From Vulcanimicrobium winogradskyi (lineage in GTDB: Bacteria > Vulcanimicrobiota > Vulcanimicrobiia > Vulcanimicrobiales > Vulcanimicrobiaceae), in the NCBI GenBank assembly GCA_003134965.1, contig PLDA01000004.1:434001-498000 (forward strand): DNA of 64,000 nt. Direction: 5' to 3'. Below, in pieces: positions 34,872 through 45,901 of this stretch. The translations under genes and the position numbers were made by a program. Position 1 is the stretch's first letter. Each line of letters starts with the position of its first letter. Under the pieces are notes generated by a model, which saw only the letters and a list, made by a program, of their open reading frames with translations, made no database searches and was not told the origin of the DNA.

Positions 34872-35995
34872 GCGCGCCGCCCCGTTTCCCGCAGCCCACC
34901 ACCCAAGTCGCTTCGATCCCCGCGATGACGCCGTTCGTCGCACCCGAAGAGCTCGCGCGCCGCGTCGGCCGGAGCGAGCTGCTGCGGCTCGGTGCGAACG
35001 AGAGCGCCTTCGGTCCCTCGCCGCGGGCGATCGCAGCGATGCGCGAGGCGGTCGCGCTGACTTCATGGTACGGCGATCCCGAGTCGTTGCAGCTGCGCGC
35101 CGCGCTCGCCGCCCGGCACGGCTGTGCCGTCGAAGAGGTCGTCGTCGCCAGCGGGATCGACGAACTCATGGGACTGATCGTGCGCGGGTTTTGTGCGCCC
35201 GGCGCGGCGTGCGTCGCGACGCGCGGCACCTATCCGACGCTGTTCTATCATCTGAACGGCTTCGGCGGGCGCGCCGAGTTCGCCGAGCCGAACGAGAACG
35301 GCGGGCTCGTCCCCGAGAACATCGCGGATGCCGTGCGCCGTTCGGGCGCGAAGCTGGTCTACATCGCGAATCCCGACAACCCGTCGGGCTCCTTCGCCGA
35401 CCGGGCGACGCTGGCCGCGCTGCGCGAGGTGCTCCCCGACGACGTCCTGCTGTTCCTCGACGAAGCGTATGCCGATTTCGTGTCGCCCGGCGAGCTGCCG
35501 CCGGACGCGATCGACCCGCGGACGATCCGTACCCGCACCTTCTCGAAGGCGTACGGGATGGCGGGTGCGCGCATCGGATACGCGCTCGCGTCGGCCGAGG
35601 TGATCGCGACGTTCCAGAAGCTGCGGCTGCACTTCGGTGTCAACCGCACCGCGCAGATCGGTGCGCTCGCCGCGCTCGATGACGGCGCGTTCATGCGCGG
35701 CGTGATCGCCGAGGTCGAGCGCGGGCGCGATGAATACCATGCGCTCGCCGCCGCGCATGCGCTCCCCTCGCTCCCCTCGCGGACGAACTTCGTCTGCATC
35801 GGCATCGGCAGCAAGGCGGACGCCGAAGCGATGGTGGCCGCCCTGCTCGAGCTGGGCGTCTTCGTCCGCAAACCGTGGGCGCCGCCGATCGACGGCTTCG
35901 TCCGGGTGACGGTCGGCACGGTCGCCGAGCGGGCCGCCTTCGCCGAGCGTTTCGCCGAGGCGCTGGATCGCGTTCGGGAGAAGGCGGTCAGGTGA
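34868..35995 (+). CDS. hisC: Histidinol-phosphate aminotransferase
   Basis: A 375-residue fold-type I aminotransferase that converts imidazole-acetol phosphate to histidinol phosphate. Visible: RLGANESAFGPSPRA, WYGDPESLQLRAALAARHG, IANPDNPSGS, LFLDEAYADF, RTRTFSKAYGMAGARIGYAL (PLP lysine) and FVRVTVGT. Start GTG 34868 in a GTGA overlap. No other his genes are present, so activity on aromatic amino acids is possible, as the family overlaps in specificity. Confidence 0.85.
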   Translation: MSAPPRFPQPTTQVASIPAMTPFVAPEELARRVGRSELLRLGANESAFGPSPRAIAAMREAVALTSWYGDPESLQLRAALAARHGCAVEEVVVASGIDELMGLIVRGFCAPGAACVATRGTYPTLFYHLNGFGGRAEFAEPNENGGLVPENIADAVRRSGAKLVYIANPDNPSGSFADRATLAALREVLPDDVLLFLDEAYADFVSPGELPPDAIDPRTIRTRTFSKAYGMAGARIGYALASAEVIATFQKLRLHFGVNRTAQIGALAALDDGAFMRGVIAEVERGRDEYHALAAAHALPSLPSRTNFVCIGIGSKADAEAMVAALLELGVFVRKPWAPPIDGFVRVTVGTVAERAAFAERFAEALDRVREKAVR

Positions 35996-36717
35996 GGTAC
36001 GCGGTCGTCTCGGACGTCCACTCGAACATCGACGCGCTCGACGCGGTCTTCGATTCGATCCGCGACGACGACGCGCTGCTGTGCTTGGGGGACATCGTCG
36101 GTTACGGTCCCAACCCGAACGAGTGCGTCGAGAAGATCCGCGCGCGCGCGACGGCGACGGTGCTCGGCAACCACGACGTCGCGGCGATCGACAACTTCGG
36201 CCTGGCGTACTTCAACCCGGCGGCACGCGAGGCGATGAAGTGGACGCAGAGCGTCCTCACGCCGGAGAATCTGGCCTGGCTCGACGGGCTCGGCTACGAG
36301 TTCCGCATGCCGGACTTCCTGCTCGTCCACGGCGCGCCGGTCAACTTCTTCGAGTACATCCTCGACAAAGCGGCGGCCGCACGTGCCTTCGCCGCGACCG
36401 ACGCGCCGCTGATCTTCATCGGGCACACGCACATCGCCGAAGTCTACTCGCTCAATCCCGACGGTACGATCGAGCACGCCCACCTGCAGCAGGGCGGCGA
36501 GATTCCGCTGCGCGAGAGCGTGCGCTACCTGATCAACGTCGGCAGCGTCGGCCAGCCGCGCGATCTGAATCCCCGCGCGTCGTTCGGCGTGTACGACTCG
36601 GCCGCGCGCACGGTGACGATCCACCGCGTCGACTATCCGATCGCTCGAGTCCAAGCGAAGATCGTCTCGGCACACCTGCCCGACGCGCTCGCCCGGCGCC
36701 TGCTCGTCGGCCGCTAG
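35992..36717 (+). CDS. Metallophosphoesterase (YfcE/MJ0936-like)
   Basis: A 241-residue calcineurin-like phosphoesterase with all metal-binding motifs: AVVSDVHSNIDAL, LCLGDIVGYGPNP, VLGNHDVAAI and FIGHTHIAEVY, plus the family's INVGSVGQPRDLNPRASF near the C-terminus. It hydrolyses phosphomono- or diesters; the natural substrate is unknown. Start GTG 35992 overlaps the hisC stop. A three-armed inverted-repeat structure follows the stop codon at 36719. Confidence 0.88.
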   Translation: MRYAVVSDVHSNIDALDAVFDSIRDDDALLCLGDIVGYGPNPNECVEKIRARATATVLGNHDVAAIDNFGLAYFNPAAREAMKWTQSVLTPENLAWLDGLGYEFRMPDFLLVHGAPVNFFEYILDKAAAARAFAATDAPLIFIGHTHIAEVYSLNPDGTIEHAHLQQGGEIPLRESVRYLINVGSVGQPRDLNPRASFGVYDSAARTVTIHRVDYPIARVQAKIVSAHLPDALARRLLVGR

Positions 36718-36718
36718 G

Positions 36719-36780
36719 CTTCCGCTTCGGCGGTCGGCCCGAAGGCCGAGGGTTCACGAAGTGAACCCAGCAAGCGGAAG
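36719..36780 (+). repeat. Three-armed palindromic element
   Basis: Perfect 9-bp outer arms CTTCCGCTT (36719-36727) and AAGCGGAAG (36772-36780) enclose two further perfect hairpins: TCGGCC/GGCCGA (36734-36749) and GGGTTCAC/GTGAACCC (36750-36768). Together they can fold as a cloverleaf-like three-way junction. It lies directly after the phosphoesterase stop and contains the GTG taken as start of the next gene. Function unknown; a REP/MITE-like repeat or an RNA processing/termination element. Confidence 0.7.
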
Positions 36781-37810
36781 TCCACCCGAGCGGCGGGAAC
36801 CCAAGCGCGCTGTGCTGCGCCGTTCTCTCGCTGCCGTCGTCCTCGCGTCGCTCTCGGCGACCGTGCTCCTCGGGGCCTCGCCTTCACCCGTCCCGAAGCC
36901 GGCGCCGCCGCCGGCAACGGCGCGCAACGACTACGCCGACACCGCCTTCACGGCGCCGCTCGGTCAGGGCTTGCGCGCATTCTACGCGCGCGACTTCCCG
37001 GGCGCGCGCAAGGGCTTCGAGGACGCGCTCGCCGTCATCCCCGACAACACGCTGGCGATGTCGTTCCTGAACGCGACCGCCGCGCAGACGCCGGGCAACC
37101 TCGACACGCTGGTCGACGCCGAGGAAGAGAACCTCGCGAAGAATCCCAAGAGCGCGATCGCCCACGTTCGGCTGGGATTCTCGTACCTGTTCGCGTCGCT
37201 GGCGGGCCGCGACCGCAACATCGACGCACGCGAAGAGCTCAACGCCGCGGTGCAGCTCGAGCCGGCCTCGCAGTCGGCGCACACAGGGCTCGGCATCATG
37301 CGCGAGGCCGACCGCAGCGCGAACCGCGCGAAGACGGAGTTTCTGGCCGCGCTGAACACCGACCCGCAGAACGTGCTCGCGCGCGAGTACCTCTCGCGGA
37401 TCTATCAGATCGACCTCAAGGATCCGCAACGCGCGCTGACCACGATCATCGACGTGCCGAACCTCGTCCCGGATTACGCCGACATCTATTTCCATCTGGC
37501 TTCGCTGATGCACGACCTCGGCCAATACGACGCCGCGATCTCGTACGCGACGCGCGGCTTGCAGGCGGACGTCGGGCGCGTCGGGGAGTCGGGACAGCAC
37601 GGCTACACGCTGCTGGCGCGGATCTATCTCGACGAGAAGAAACCCGAAGACGCGCGGCGCGTGCTCAAGGCCTCGATCATCGCCGGGACCGATACCGCCT
37701 ACGCGAACACGCTGCTGAAGAAGATCGACGACGGCGCGTACGGCAAGATCACCCCCCCGTCGCCGAGCCCCGGGCCGTCAGGCTCGCCCGCACCGAAGAA
37801 GAAGAAGTGA
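36761..37810 (+). CDS. Exported TPR-repeat protein
   Basis: A 349-residue protein with a signal-like segment (RRSLAAVVLASLSATVLLGA) and a Pro-rich linker, then about six TPR-like helical repeats (for example LRAFYARDFPGARKGFEDAL and IYFHLASLMHDLGQYDAAIS). It ends in a Pro/Ser-rich, lysine-tailed C-terminus. TPR domains mediate protein contacts; no partner is evident. GTG 36761 has GAGGG eight bases upstream but lies inside the palindrome; GTG 36812 would give a cleaner signal peptide. Coupled to the thioesterase gene by GTGA. Confidence 0.75.
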   Translation: MNPASGSPPERREPKRAVLRRSLAAVVLASLSATVLLGASPSPVPKPAPPPATARNDYADTAFTAPLGQGLRAFYARDFPGARKGFEDALAVIPDNTLAMSFLNATAAQTPGNLDTLVDAEEENLAKNPKSAIAHVRLGFSYLFASLAGRDRNIDAREELNAAVQLEPASQSAHTGLGIMREADRSANRAKTEFLAALNTDPQNVLAREYLSRIYQIDLKDPQRALTTIIDVPNLVPDYADIYFHLASLMHDLGQYDAAISYATRGLQADVGRVGESGQHGYTLLARIYLDEKKPEDARRVLKASIIAGTDTAYANTLLKKIDDGAYGKITPPSPSPGPSGSPAPKKKK

Positions 37811-38256
37811 GCGAGGCGCTCCCGGTCGACGACGGACGCTGCTTCGCCTGCGGGCCCTACAACGCCGAAGGGATGCACGTGCGCTTCGAACGGGCGGGCG
37901 AGCGCGAGGTTCAAGCGCACATCACGCTGCCGCCGCGCTTTCAGGGCTGGCGCGGAACGGCGCACGGCGGCGTCGTCATGATGCTCCTCGACGAAGCGAT
38001 GGCGCACGCCTGCGGAGCGATCGGCGAGCGCGCGATGACGGCGTCGATGGATCTGCGCTTCCGCGCTCCCGTCCCGCTGGGCGAGCCGCTGGTCATCACC
38101 GGATCGGTGAAGTGGAAGCGCCGCCACGTGATCGCGCTCGACGCGACGGTGGCTGACGCCGGCGGCGCGGTGCTGGCGAGTGCCGAAGGGTCGTTCGTCT
38201 CGCGGGGACCGCTCGGAAAGGACGGCTTGGGCACACCCGATACGACGCGCGCCTAA
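37807..38256 (+). CDS. PaaI-type hotdog thioesterase
   Basis: A 149-residue single-hotdog protein. The active-site segment GWRGTAHGGVVMMLLDEAMA carries the HGG and the acidic residue of the PaaI/4HBT clan, and FRAPVPLGEPLVITGSVKW is the conserved strand pair. Likely an acyl-CoA thioesterase of unknown chain preference. N-terminal RCFACGPYNAEGMHVRF matches the CFACG-type subgroup. Start GTG 37807 in a GTGA overlap; smpB starts directly after its stop. Confidence 0.85.
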   Translation: MSEALPVDDGRCFACGPYNAEGMHVRFERAGEREVQAHITLPPRFQGWRGTAHGGVVMMLLDEAMAHACGAIGERAMTASMDLRFRAPVPLGEPLVITGSVKWKRRHVIALDATVADAGGAVLASAEGSFVSRGPLGKDGLGTPDTTRA

Positions 38257-38760
38257 ATGGCGAAGATGAAGCAGGCGCGCGTCGCCGCCAAAGCGGAACG
38301 CGCCACGAAAGCGCCCGAGCCGTCGTTCGACAACCGCCGCGCGCGCTTCGAGTACGAGAAGCTGGAGTCGCTCGAAGTGGGGCTCGCGCTCACGGGTACC
38401 GAGATCAAATCGATTCGGCTCGGCAACGTCTCGATCACCGAGGCCTACGCGCGCCTGCGCGAGCACGAACTGTGGCTGCTGAACTTCACCATCCCCGCGT
38501 ACAAGGAGGGCTCGTACTTCAACCACGAGCCGAACCGGCCGCGCAAGTTGCTGCTCCATCGCGAGCAGATTGCGCGCCTCTCCGCGCGCGCCGCCGAGAA
38601 GGGTCTCACGCTCGTGCCCTGGCGGCTCTATTTCAAGAACGGCCGCGTCAAGCTCGAGCTGGCGCTCGTCCGCGGCAAGAAACTCTGGGACCGCCGCCGC
38701 GACATCCAAGCACGCGACGTACAGCGCGAGATCGCCCGCTCGACGGGCCGGTCGGCGTAG
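38257..38760 (+). CDS. smpB: SsrA-binding protein SmpB
   Basis: A 167-residue RNA-binding protein that delivers tmRNA to stalled ribosomes. Canonical sequence: FDNRRARFEYEKLESLEVGL, LTGTEIKSIRLGNVSI, AYARLREHELWLLNFTIPAY, RKLLLHREQI and the basic KLWDRRRDIQARDVQREI tail. ATG 38257 follows the thioesterase stop immediately. A basic N-terminal extension of ~20 residues is slightly longer than usual. No tmRNA gene was found next to it. Confidence 0.96.
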   Translation: MAKMKQARVAAKAERATKAPEPSFDNRRARFEYEKLESLEVGLALTGTEIKSIRLGNVSITEAYARLREHELWLLNFTIPAYKEGSYFNHEPNRPRKLLLHREQIARLSARAAEKGLTLVPWRLYFKNGRVKLELALVRGKKLWDRRRDIQARDVQREIARSTGRSA

Positions 38761-38764
38761 CGGC

Positions 38765-39628
38765 GTGCGCGGCGCCAGGCCGGAACGTGCGCTCGACTCG
38801 GTGGTTCGCAGCGCACTGCGTTTCGAACGCGGTGCCGCGATCTGCGTCGCGTGCTCCGGCGGTCCGGATTCGGTTGCGCTCGCATCGATCGTCGACCGGC
38901 TGGCGCGCACCGCCGAGGTCGAGGTTGTGCTCGCGCACGTCAATCACGGTGTGCGGGCCGGCGCCGCGCAGGACGAGTGCGTCGTGCTCTCGGTCGGCGC
39001 GCGGCTGGGCCGGCGCGTGCTCGTCGCGCGCCCGCACCTCCAGCGCGACGACGAGGCGGCACTGCGCGATGCGCGCTACGCCGCGCTCGCCGCGCTCGCC
39101 CGCGCCGGCGGTGCGACGCTGGTGGCGACCGCGCACACCGCCGAGGACCAAACGGAGACCGTGCTCCTCGCGCTCTTCCGCGGCACCGGGCTGGCCGGGT
39201 TGGCCGGGATCCCGCCGCGGCGGCCGCTCGGCGACGGGATCGAGCTCGTCCGGCCCGTGCTGCGGCTGACGCACGCCGAGCTGGCGACCGAGCTGCGGCG
39301 CAGCGGGCTGCCGTGCGCGATCGATCCGAGCAACGCCGAGCAGCGCTATCGGCGCAATACGCTGCGCGAACCGCTCGACCGGTTGCGCGCCGAGTTTCCG
39401 CAGCTCGACCGCGCGGTCGCGCGCTGCGCCGCGATCGTCCGTGGCGAGATCGAAGGCACCGATCGGGCGCGGGCCCGGCGCGCGCTGCGCGACACCCTGC
39501 GCGCGCAGGACGCCCTGCGCGACGTTCCTTTCGAGCGCATCGAAGCCGAGCTCGACGCCGCGGCACGCGGAAAGGGCATGCCGCGGCGCGAAGCCGTCCA
39601 GGGTGAACCCTTCGACAGCCGCTCATGA
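38765..39628 (+). CDS. tilS: tRNA(Ile)-lysidine synthase
   Basis: A 287-residue PP-loop ATPase that changes C34 of the tRNA-Ile CAU anticodon to lysidine. The P-loop VACSGGPDSVALAS, HVNHGVRAGAAQDE, TAHTAEDQTETVLLALFRGT and YRRNTLREPLDRLR are diagnostic. The protein is short: the C-terminal substrate-binding domains of E. coli TilS are absent, as in the compact (Aquifex-like) form. Start GTG 38765. Gene order tilS-hpt-ftsH is common in bacteria. Confidence 0.92.
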   Translation: MRGARPERALDSVVRSALRFERGAAICVACSGGPDSVALASIVDRLARTAEVEVVLAHVNHGVRAGAAQDECVVLSVGARLGRRVLVARPHLQRDDEAALRDARYAALAALARAGGATLVATAHTAEDQTETVLLALFRGTGLAGLAGIPPRRPLGDGIELVRPVLRLTHAELATELRRSGLPCAIDPSNAEQRYRRNTLREPLDRLRAEFPQLDRAVARCAAIVRGEIEGTDRARARRALRDTLRAQDALRDVPFERIEAELDAAARGKGMPRREAVQGEPFDSRS

Positions 39629-39629
39629 C

Positions 39630-40193
39630 ATGACGCTCCCACCCGGGATCGAACGGATTCTCATCAGCGCCGAGGAGATCGCCGAGGCGAACCGGAGGAT
39701 GGCCGCGGCGATCGCGCGTGATTACGCCGGACGATCGCTGGTCCTGGTCGGCGTCCTCAAGGGAGCGCTGTTCGCGACCGCAGATCTCGCCCGGGCACTC
39801 GCCGAGACGCCGGGCGGTCCGACCGACGTGCAGCTCGACTTCATCGCCGTCTCGTCGTACGGTAACCTGCACCGGTCCAGCGGAGAGGTCCGGCTGGTCC
39901 AGGACACGACCCATGCGATCGAAGGGCGCCACGTCCTGATCGTCGAGGACATCGTCGACAACGGCCACACCCTCGACTACCTGCTCGCGATGCTGCAGAA
40001 TCGCCGGCCGGCCTCGCTGCGCACGGCCGTCCTGCTCGACAAGCCGTACCACCGGGCGGTCGACGTGCCGATCGATTACACGGGATTGACGTGTCCGGAC
40101 GAGTTCGTCGTAGGGTACGGTCTGGACTACCAGGAACGCTACCGGACTCTCCCATATCTCGCGAAGCTCCGGCCGGAGGTCTTGCCAGTATGA
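39630..40193 (+). CDS. hpt: Hypoxanthine phosphoribosyltransferase
   Basis: A 187-residue purine-salvage enzyme. Motifs: VLVGVLKGALFATADLARAL (pyrophosphate loop), VSSYGNLHRSSGEVRLVQD and the PRPP-binding VLIVEDIVDNGHTLDYLL, with PDEFVVGYGLDYQERYR at the end. Start ATG 39630, one base after the tilS stop. The 80-bp gap to ftsH probably holds the ftsH promoter; no clear match was picked out. Confidence 0.95.
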   Translation: MTLPPGIERILISAEEIAEANRRMAAAIARDYAGRSLVLVGVLKGALFATADLARALAETPGGPTDVQLDFIAVSSYGNLHRSSGEVRLVQDTTHAIEGRHVLIVEDIVDNGHTLDYLLAMLQNRRPASLRTAVLLDKPYHRAVDVPIDYTGLTCPDEFVVGYGLDYQERYRTLPYLAKLRPEVLPV

Positions 40194-40273
40194 GACCGGC
40201 CACCATTTCGACGCGAGACGTGTCCTGTCGAGAAACGTTCTAAGGGCAGAACGGTAAAAGGGTCTCGCAACGT

Positions 40274-42186
<1,913 letters not shown>

Positions 42187-42190
<4 letters not shown>

Positions 42191-43512
42191 GCGGACGGCG
42201 CAAGAGAAGCTGGGCCGCGGTTTCCGCGGCCCTTCTCGTCTTCGGCGCCGGCGGACCCGCGTTCGCGCAGAGTAGTGCGCCCGCCGTCTCCGCGAACGGC
42301 GTGCTGCCGGGCGGCGTGAGCTACGAGCTCCGGAGCGATCCGGCGCAGCGGGTGGCGGCCGTCGCGTTGTGGTTCCGCGCCCCCGCGGGCGGCTTCGAGC
42401 CGGCTGCGATCCCGGGGCTTTCGCGGCTCGCGGCGGCGACGGTAGCGGCATCGACTCCCGTCACCGGGACCTCGCTGGCCCAACTCGTCGATCGTTGGGG
42501 CGGCCGGATCACCGTCGCCGCGTATCCCGACAGCGTCGCCGTCACCGCGCTCGTCCCGGCCGACCGCGCCGCGCAGGCCGTCCGCGCGATGACCGCCGAC
42601 TTCTTCGCCCCGGTGATCGGGGCGTCCGGGCTGCAGCTGGCGCAGCGCGACAGCGCCGAGGTTTTCCTCTACCGCTCGCTCGGCCCCGAGGCGATCGAAG
42701 ACGCCCTCGGCGCCGCCCTGTTCGCCGACGGTCCGCTCCACGACGGCACGATCGGTACGGTGAAGGGACTCTCCGGCGTCACGCTCGAGCGCGTCCGCAC
42801 CTTCGCCGAGCGCGCCTTCCGCCCGGCCAACGCGCTCCTCGTCCTGACCGGCCAGGTCGACGCCGGCGTGCTGCGCGGCGTCGCCACCCGCGCGGGAGCG
42901 GCGCCGGGCGGGGCCGCCGAGGCGGCGGCGGCGCAGACGCCGCGGGACGCGCCGGGCCAGCTGCGCAACGCGGCCAACCTCGCCGGGATCGGCTTGGGCT
43001 GGATCGGGCCGCCGATCACCGCTGAAGCCGACGCCACCGCACTCGACTTCACCGCCGACGCGCTCTTCGCGCCGCGGACGGGGCTCGCCGCGAAGGCGCT
43101 CGGGACGCTCAAGGCGACCGTGACCGGAAAGTTCGTCACCTTCCGGAACCCCGGTGTCTTTCTGGTGACGATCTCCGGCGACGACGCCGAGGCGGCACGC
43201 CCGATCGTCGAGCGGGTGCTGGCCGATGCCGCGAAGCCGATGACCGCGGCGGCGTTCGAGGCCGCGCAGGCCCGCTTCATCTACCGGACGCTCGGCGATC
43301 TGACGACCCCGGCCGACGCTGCCGACACGTACGGCTGGTACACGATCGAGGGTGATCCCGAGTATGCACCGGCCGAGGGCGGGGCGCAGGGCCGCTACTT
43401 CACCCTCGCCGCGAAGCTGACGCCGGAGACCGTGGCGCGCACCATCGCGACGTATCTCGGCCGGGCGCCGGCGGTCGTCACCCAGGTGAAGCGCTCGGGG
43501 AAGGCCGCATGA
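42187..43512 (+). CDS. M16-family peptidase homologue lacking the zinc motif (first of pair)
   Basis: A 441-residue exported protein (signal near SWAAVSAALLVFGAGGPAFA) with the two-lobed M16/insulinase fold. The position of the catalytic H-x-x-E-H reads AIPGLSRLAAATV, with neither His nor Glu. Family landmarks remain: FEPAAIPGLSRLAA, LVDRWGGRITVAAYPDSVAV, VRTFAERAFRPANALLVLTG and the C-terminal FIYRTLGDLTTPADAA. Bacterial M16 proteins often act as pairs with one inactive partner, but here both lack ligands. Starts GTG 42187 (GTGA with ftsH); coupled to the next gene by ATGA. Confidence 0.78.
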
Positions 43513-44831
43513 TCCGGGTGTTCGCGGCCGCCGCGCTCGCCGTCGCGTTCGCGGCACCGGCGACCGCCGTGGCGCCGCCCGTCACGGCGATCGACGCCGG
43601 CGGCGCGCGGGCGTTCGTCCAGCCCGACCCGGGTGTCCCGCTGGCGGGGGTGATGCTGCACGTTCGTGCCGGGCTCGACCGTCAGACGGCCGCCCAGAAC
43701 GGGCTCGCCGCGTTGACCGCCGAGGCGGTGCTGCGCACGCCGGTCGCTTCGACCCTGCGACGAGCTCAGGACGGGCTGAGCCCAGGACAGGCTGTCCCGC
43801 TCGCCGACGCCGTGGAGGCTGCCGGCGCGTCGATCAGTTACGCCGTCGGCCCGCAAGGCGTCCGGTTCTACCTGGAAGGGACGCCGGAGCGGCTCGCGCT
43901 CGCCGCACCGCTGGTCGCCGGCGCGCTCGGCGCGCCCGCGTTCGATCCCGCCACGCTCGCCGCGGCGCGCGCGTCGCTCGGCGAGCGGATCGCCGACGAG
44001 GACGGCGACCCGCGGCTGGTCGGGCGCGCGATGCTGCGCTCGGCCTACTACCGCGGCGGCGCCGGCTTACCCGCGCTCGGGAACCCTGCCGCGCTGGCCG
44101 CGCTCGGGGCGGCCGACCTCAAGACGTTCTACGACACCTGGTACACGCGCGGCGACGCGGTCGCCTCGGCGGTGGGCCGCACCGGCGATGCGACCGACGC
44201 GGCGAGCCGCGTGCTTCTCGCGGCGCTCCACGCCGGGACCGCGCGCGCCACCGCGCTTGGAGCACGGCCGCTCGGCGCACAACCGAAGCGCATCCTGACC
44301 CATCGCGACCTCGGCGCGCCGTATGTCGTCCTGGGCTTCGCGGCGCCGTCGCTCGGCGAGCGCGACTTTCCGGCAGCGCTCGTCATGCGCGCGTTGCTCG
44401 GCAGCGTCTTCGAACGCGCCGGCGCGACCACGCGCCCGCCGCTGCTCCGTTCGGTCGGCCTGATCTACGGGTACGACGCGTCGCCGGCGCAGCTCGTCCT
44501 CTGGATCAACGGCTCGCGGATCGACCCGGAAGTCGGGTTGACGGGGATCGGCGCGATTGCGAAGGCCGCCGCGACGAAACCCCTGACCGCTGCGGTGCTC
44601 GCCCGTTACAAGGAAACCGCGCGGGGCGAATGGGCGCTCGAGACGGTAACGCTCGACGAGCGCGCCTCGGCGATCGGCAACGCGGTGGAGCTCGGTCTTC
44701 CGGCCGGCGCCGCCGACGACGTCGCCGCGGCGATCGCTCGCGTGACGGCCGCCGACGTCGTGCGCGTCGCGAAGAAGTACTTCCGGAAATTCGACGTCGC
44801 GCTCGTCCTGCCGCGCGGGAACGGGAACTGA
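43509..44831 (+). CDS. M16-family peptidase homologue lacking the zinc motif (second of pair)
   Basis: A 440-residue exported protein (signal FAAAALAVAFAAPATAVA). It has the M16 fold with GGARAFVQPDPGVPLAGVML, a degenerate active site (NGLAALTAEAVLRTP) and LKTFYDTWYTRGDAVASAVG. Around residues 80-97 it has STLRRAQDGLSPGQAV, encoded by an interspersed DNA repeat inserted in frame (43747-43799). Start ATG 43509 overlaps the previous stop. Probably forms a heterodimer with its neighbour, acting as a scaffold or envelope factor; this is inference. Confidence 0.75.
   Translation: MIRVFAAAALAVAFAAPATAVAPPVTAIDAGGARAFVQPDPGVPLAGVMLHVRAGLDRQTAAQNGLAALTAEAVLRTPVASTLRRAQDGLSPGQAVPLADAVEAAGASISYAVGPQGVRFYLEGTPERLALAAPLVAGALGAPAFDPATLAAARASLGERIADEDGDPRLVGRAMLRSAYYRGGAGLPALGNPAALAALGAADLKTFYDTWYTRGDAVASAVGRTGDATDAASRVLLAALHAGTARATALGARPLGAQPKRILTHRDLGAPYVVLGFAAPSLGERDFPAALVMRALLGSVFERAGATTRPPLLRSVGLIYGYDASPAQLVLWINGSRIDPEVGLTGIGAIAKAAATKPLTAAVLARYKETARGEWALETVTLDERASAIGNAVELGLPAGAADDVAAAIARVTAADVVRVAKKYFRKFDVALVLPRGNGN
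43747..43799 (+). repeat. Interspersed CTTCGAC...GCTCAGGAC repeat copy inside a gene
   Basis: The bases CTTCGACCCTGCGACGAGCTCAGG.. through ..CAGGCTGTCCCG form a GC-rich sequence with an internal imperfect palindrome (GCTCAGGACGGGCTGAGC). It belongs to the TTCGACAGGCTCAGG type of short repeat. A second copy is at 59876-59912. Here it is translated in frame within the second M16-like gene. Confidence 0.6.
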
Positions 44832-45901
44832 AGACCGCCCTCGTCCACGATTACCTCAACCAGCGCGGCGGGGCGGAGCGCGTCTTCGCGCACTTCGTGC
44901 GCGCGTGGCCGGAGGCGCCGGTCTACACCGCGCTGTACGACGAACGCGCGGTCGGCGATCTCGTCCCGCCCGAACGCGTACGAACATCGTTCTTGCAGTG
45001 GTTTCCGCTGCGCGAGCGGGCGTTCCGCGCGTACGCGCCGCTGTACCCGCGCGCGTTCGAGGCGTTCGACCTCTCGGCGTACGATCTCGTCGTCTCGTCG
45101 ACGACGGCGTGGGCGAAGGGCGTGATCGTGCGCCCGGATGCGGTCCACGTATGCTACATCAACACGGTCTCGCGCTTCGTGTTCGACGAGGCACGGTACG
45201 TCGGCGGATTCGGCGCCGCAGCGCTCGCGCGTCCGTTGATCCGGCGGCTCGCAGCTTGGGACGTGCGCGCCGCCCAGCGGCCGACGCGTTTCGTCGCGAA
45301 CTCGCACAACGTCGCCGCGCGCGTGCGGCGCTGGTACGGCCGGGAGGCGGACGTCCTGCCCTGCCCCGTCGACGTCGACGGCTTCACGCCGGGCGCGGGG
45401 AACGGCGCGTACTACGCCGTCGTCTCGCGGCTCCTGCCGTACAAGCGGATCGATCTCGCGATCGCGGCGTGTGCGATCGCGGGCGTCCCGCTGCACGTCG
45501 TCGGGACGGGTCCCGACGAACGCCGCCTCAAGGCGCTCGCGCTCGGGACCGCGACGACGTTCCACGGGGCCGTCGACGACGCGACGCGCAACGCGCTGCT
45601 CGGCGACGCCCGCGCGGCGATCCTGCCCGGCGAAGAAGACTTCGGACTCGTCCCGCTCGAGGCGGCGGCGGCGGGTCGTCCGACGATCGCGTACGCTGCC
45701 GGCGGCGCGCTCGAGACGATCGTCGACGGCGAGACCGGCGCGTTCTTTGACGACGCGCAACCGCGCGCGCTGGCCGAGGCGATCCGTGCCTTCGATCCGG
45801 CGCGCTACGATCCGGGACGCTTGCGCGCGCATGCGGAAGAGTTCCGGCCGGAGCGCTTCGTCGCGCGACTGCGAGCGATCGTCGGCGAGACGGTGCCGTG
45901 A
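44828..45901 (+). CDS. Family 4 glycosyltransferase
   Basis: A 357-residue GT-B enzyme. The N-terminus LKTALVHDYLNQRGGAERVF is the canonical start of this GT4 subgroup; VSRLLPYKRIDLAIAAC and LPGEEDFGLVPLEAAAAGRP (E-x7-E-like donor site) follow. The natural first codon appears to be CTG 44828, overlapping the M16 stop as CTGA; no ATG, GTG or TTG in this frame gives that N-terminus. It probably adds a sugar in envelope polysaccharide synthesis, and is coupled to the DUF2079 membrane gene. Confidence 0.85.
   Translation: MKTALVHDYLNQRGGAERVFAHFVRAWPEAPVYTALYDERAVGDLVPPERVRTSFLQWFPLRERAFRAYAPLYPRAFEAFDLSAYDLVVSSTTAWAKGVIVRPDAVHVCYINTVSRFVFDEARYVGGFGAAALARPLIRRLAAWDVRAAQRPTRFVANSHNVAARVRRWYGREADVLPCPVDVDGFTPGAGNGAYYAVVSRLLPYKRIDLAIAACAIAGVPLHVVGTGPDERRLKALALGTATTFHGAVDDATRNALLGDARAAILPGEEDFGLVPLEAAAAGRPTIAYAAGGALETIVDGETGAFFDDAQPRALAEAIRAFDPARYDPGRLRAHAEEFRPERFVARLRAIVGETVP

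Noticed and set aside
38257..38760. Search for tmRNA (ssrA) beside smpB
   Set aside because: No ssrA-like acceptor/T-arm half or tag frame was found in the flanks; the neighbours are protein genes packed end to end.
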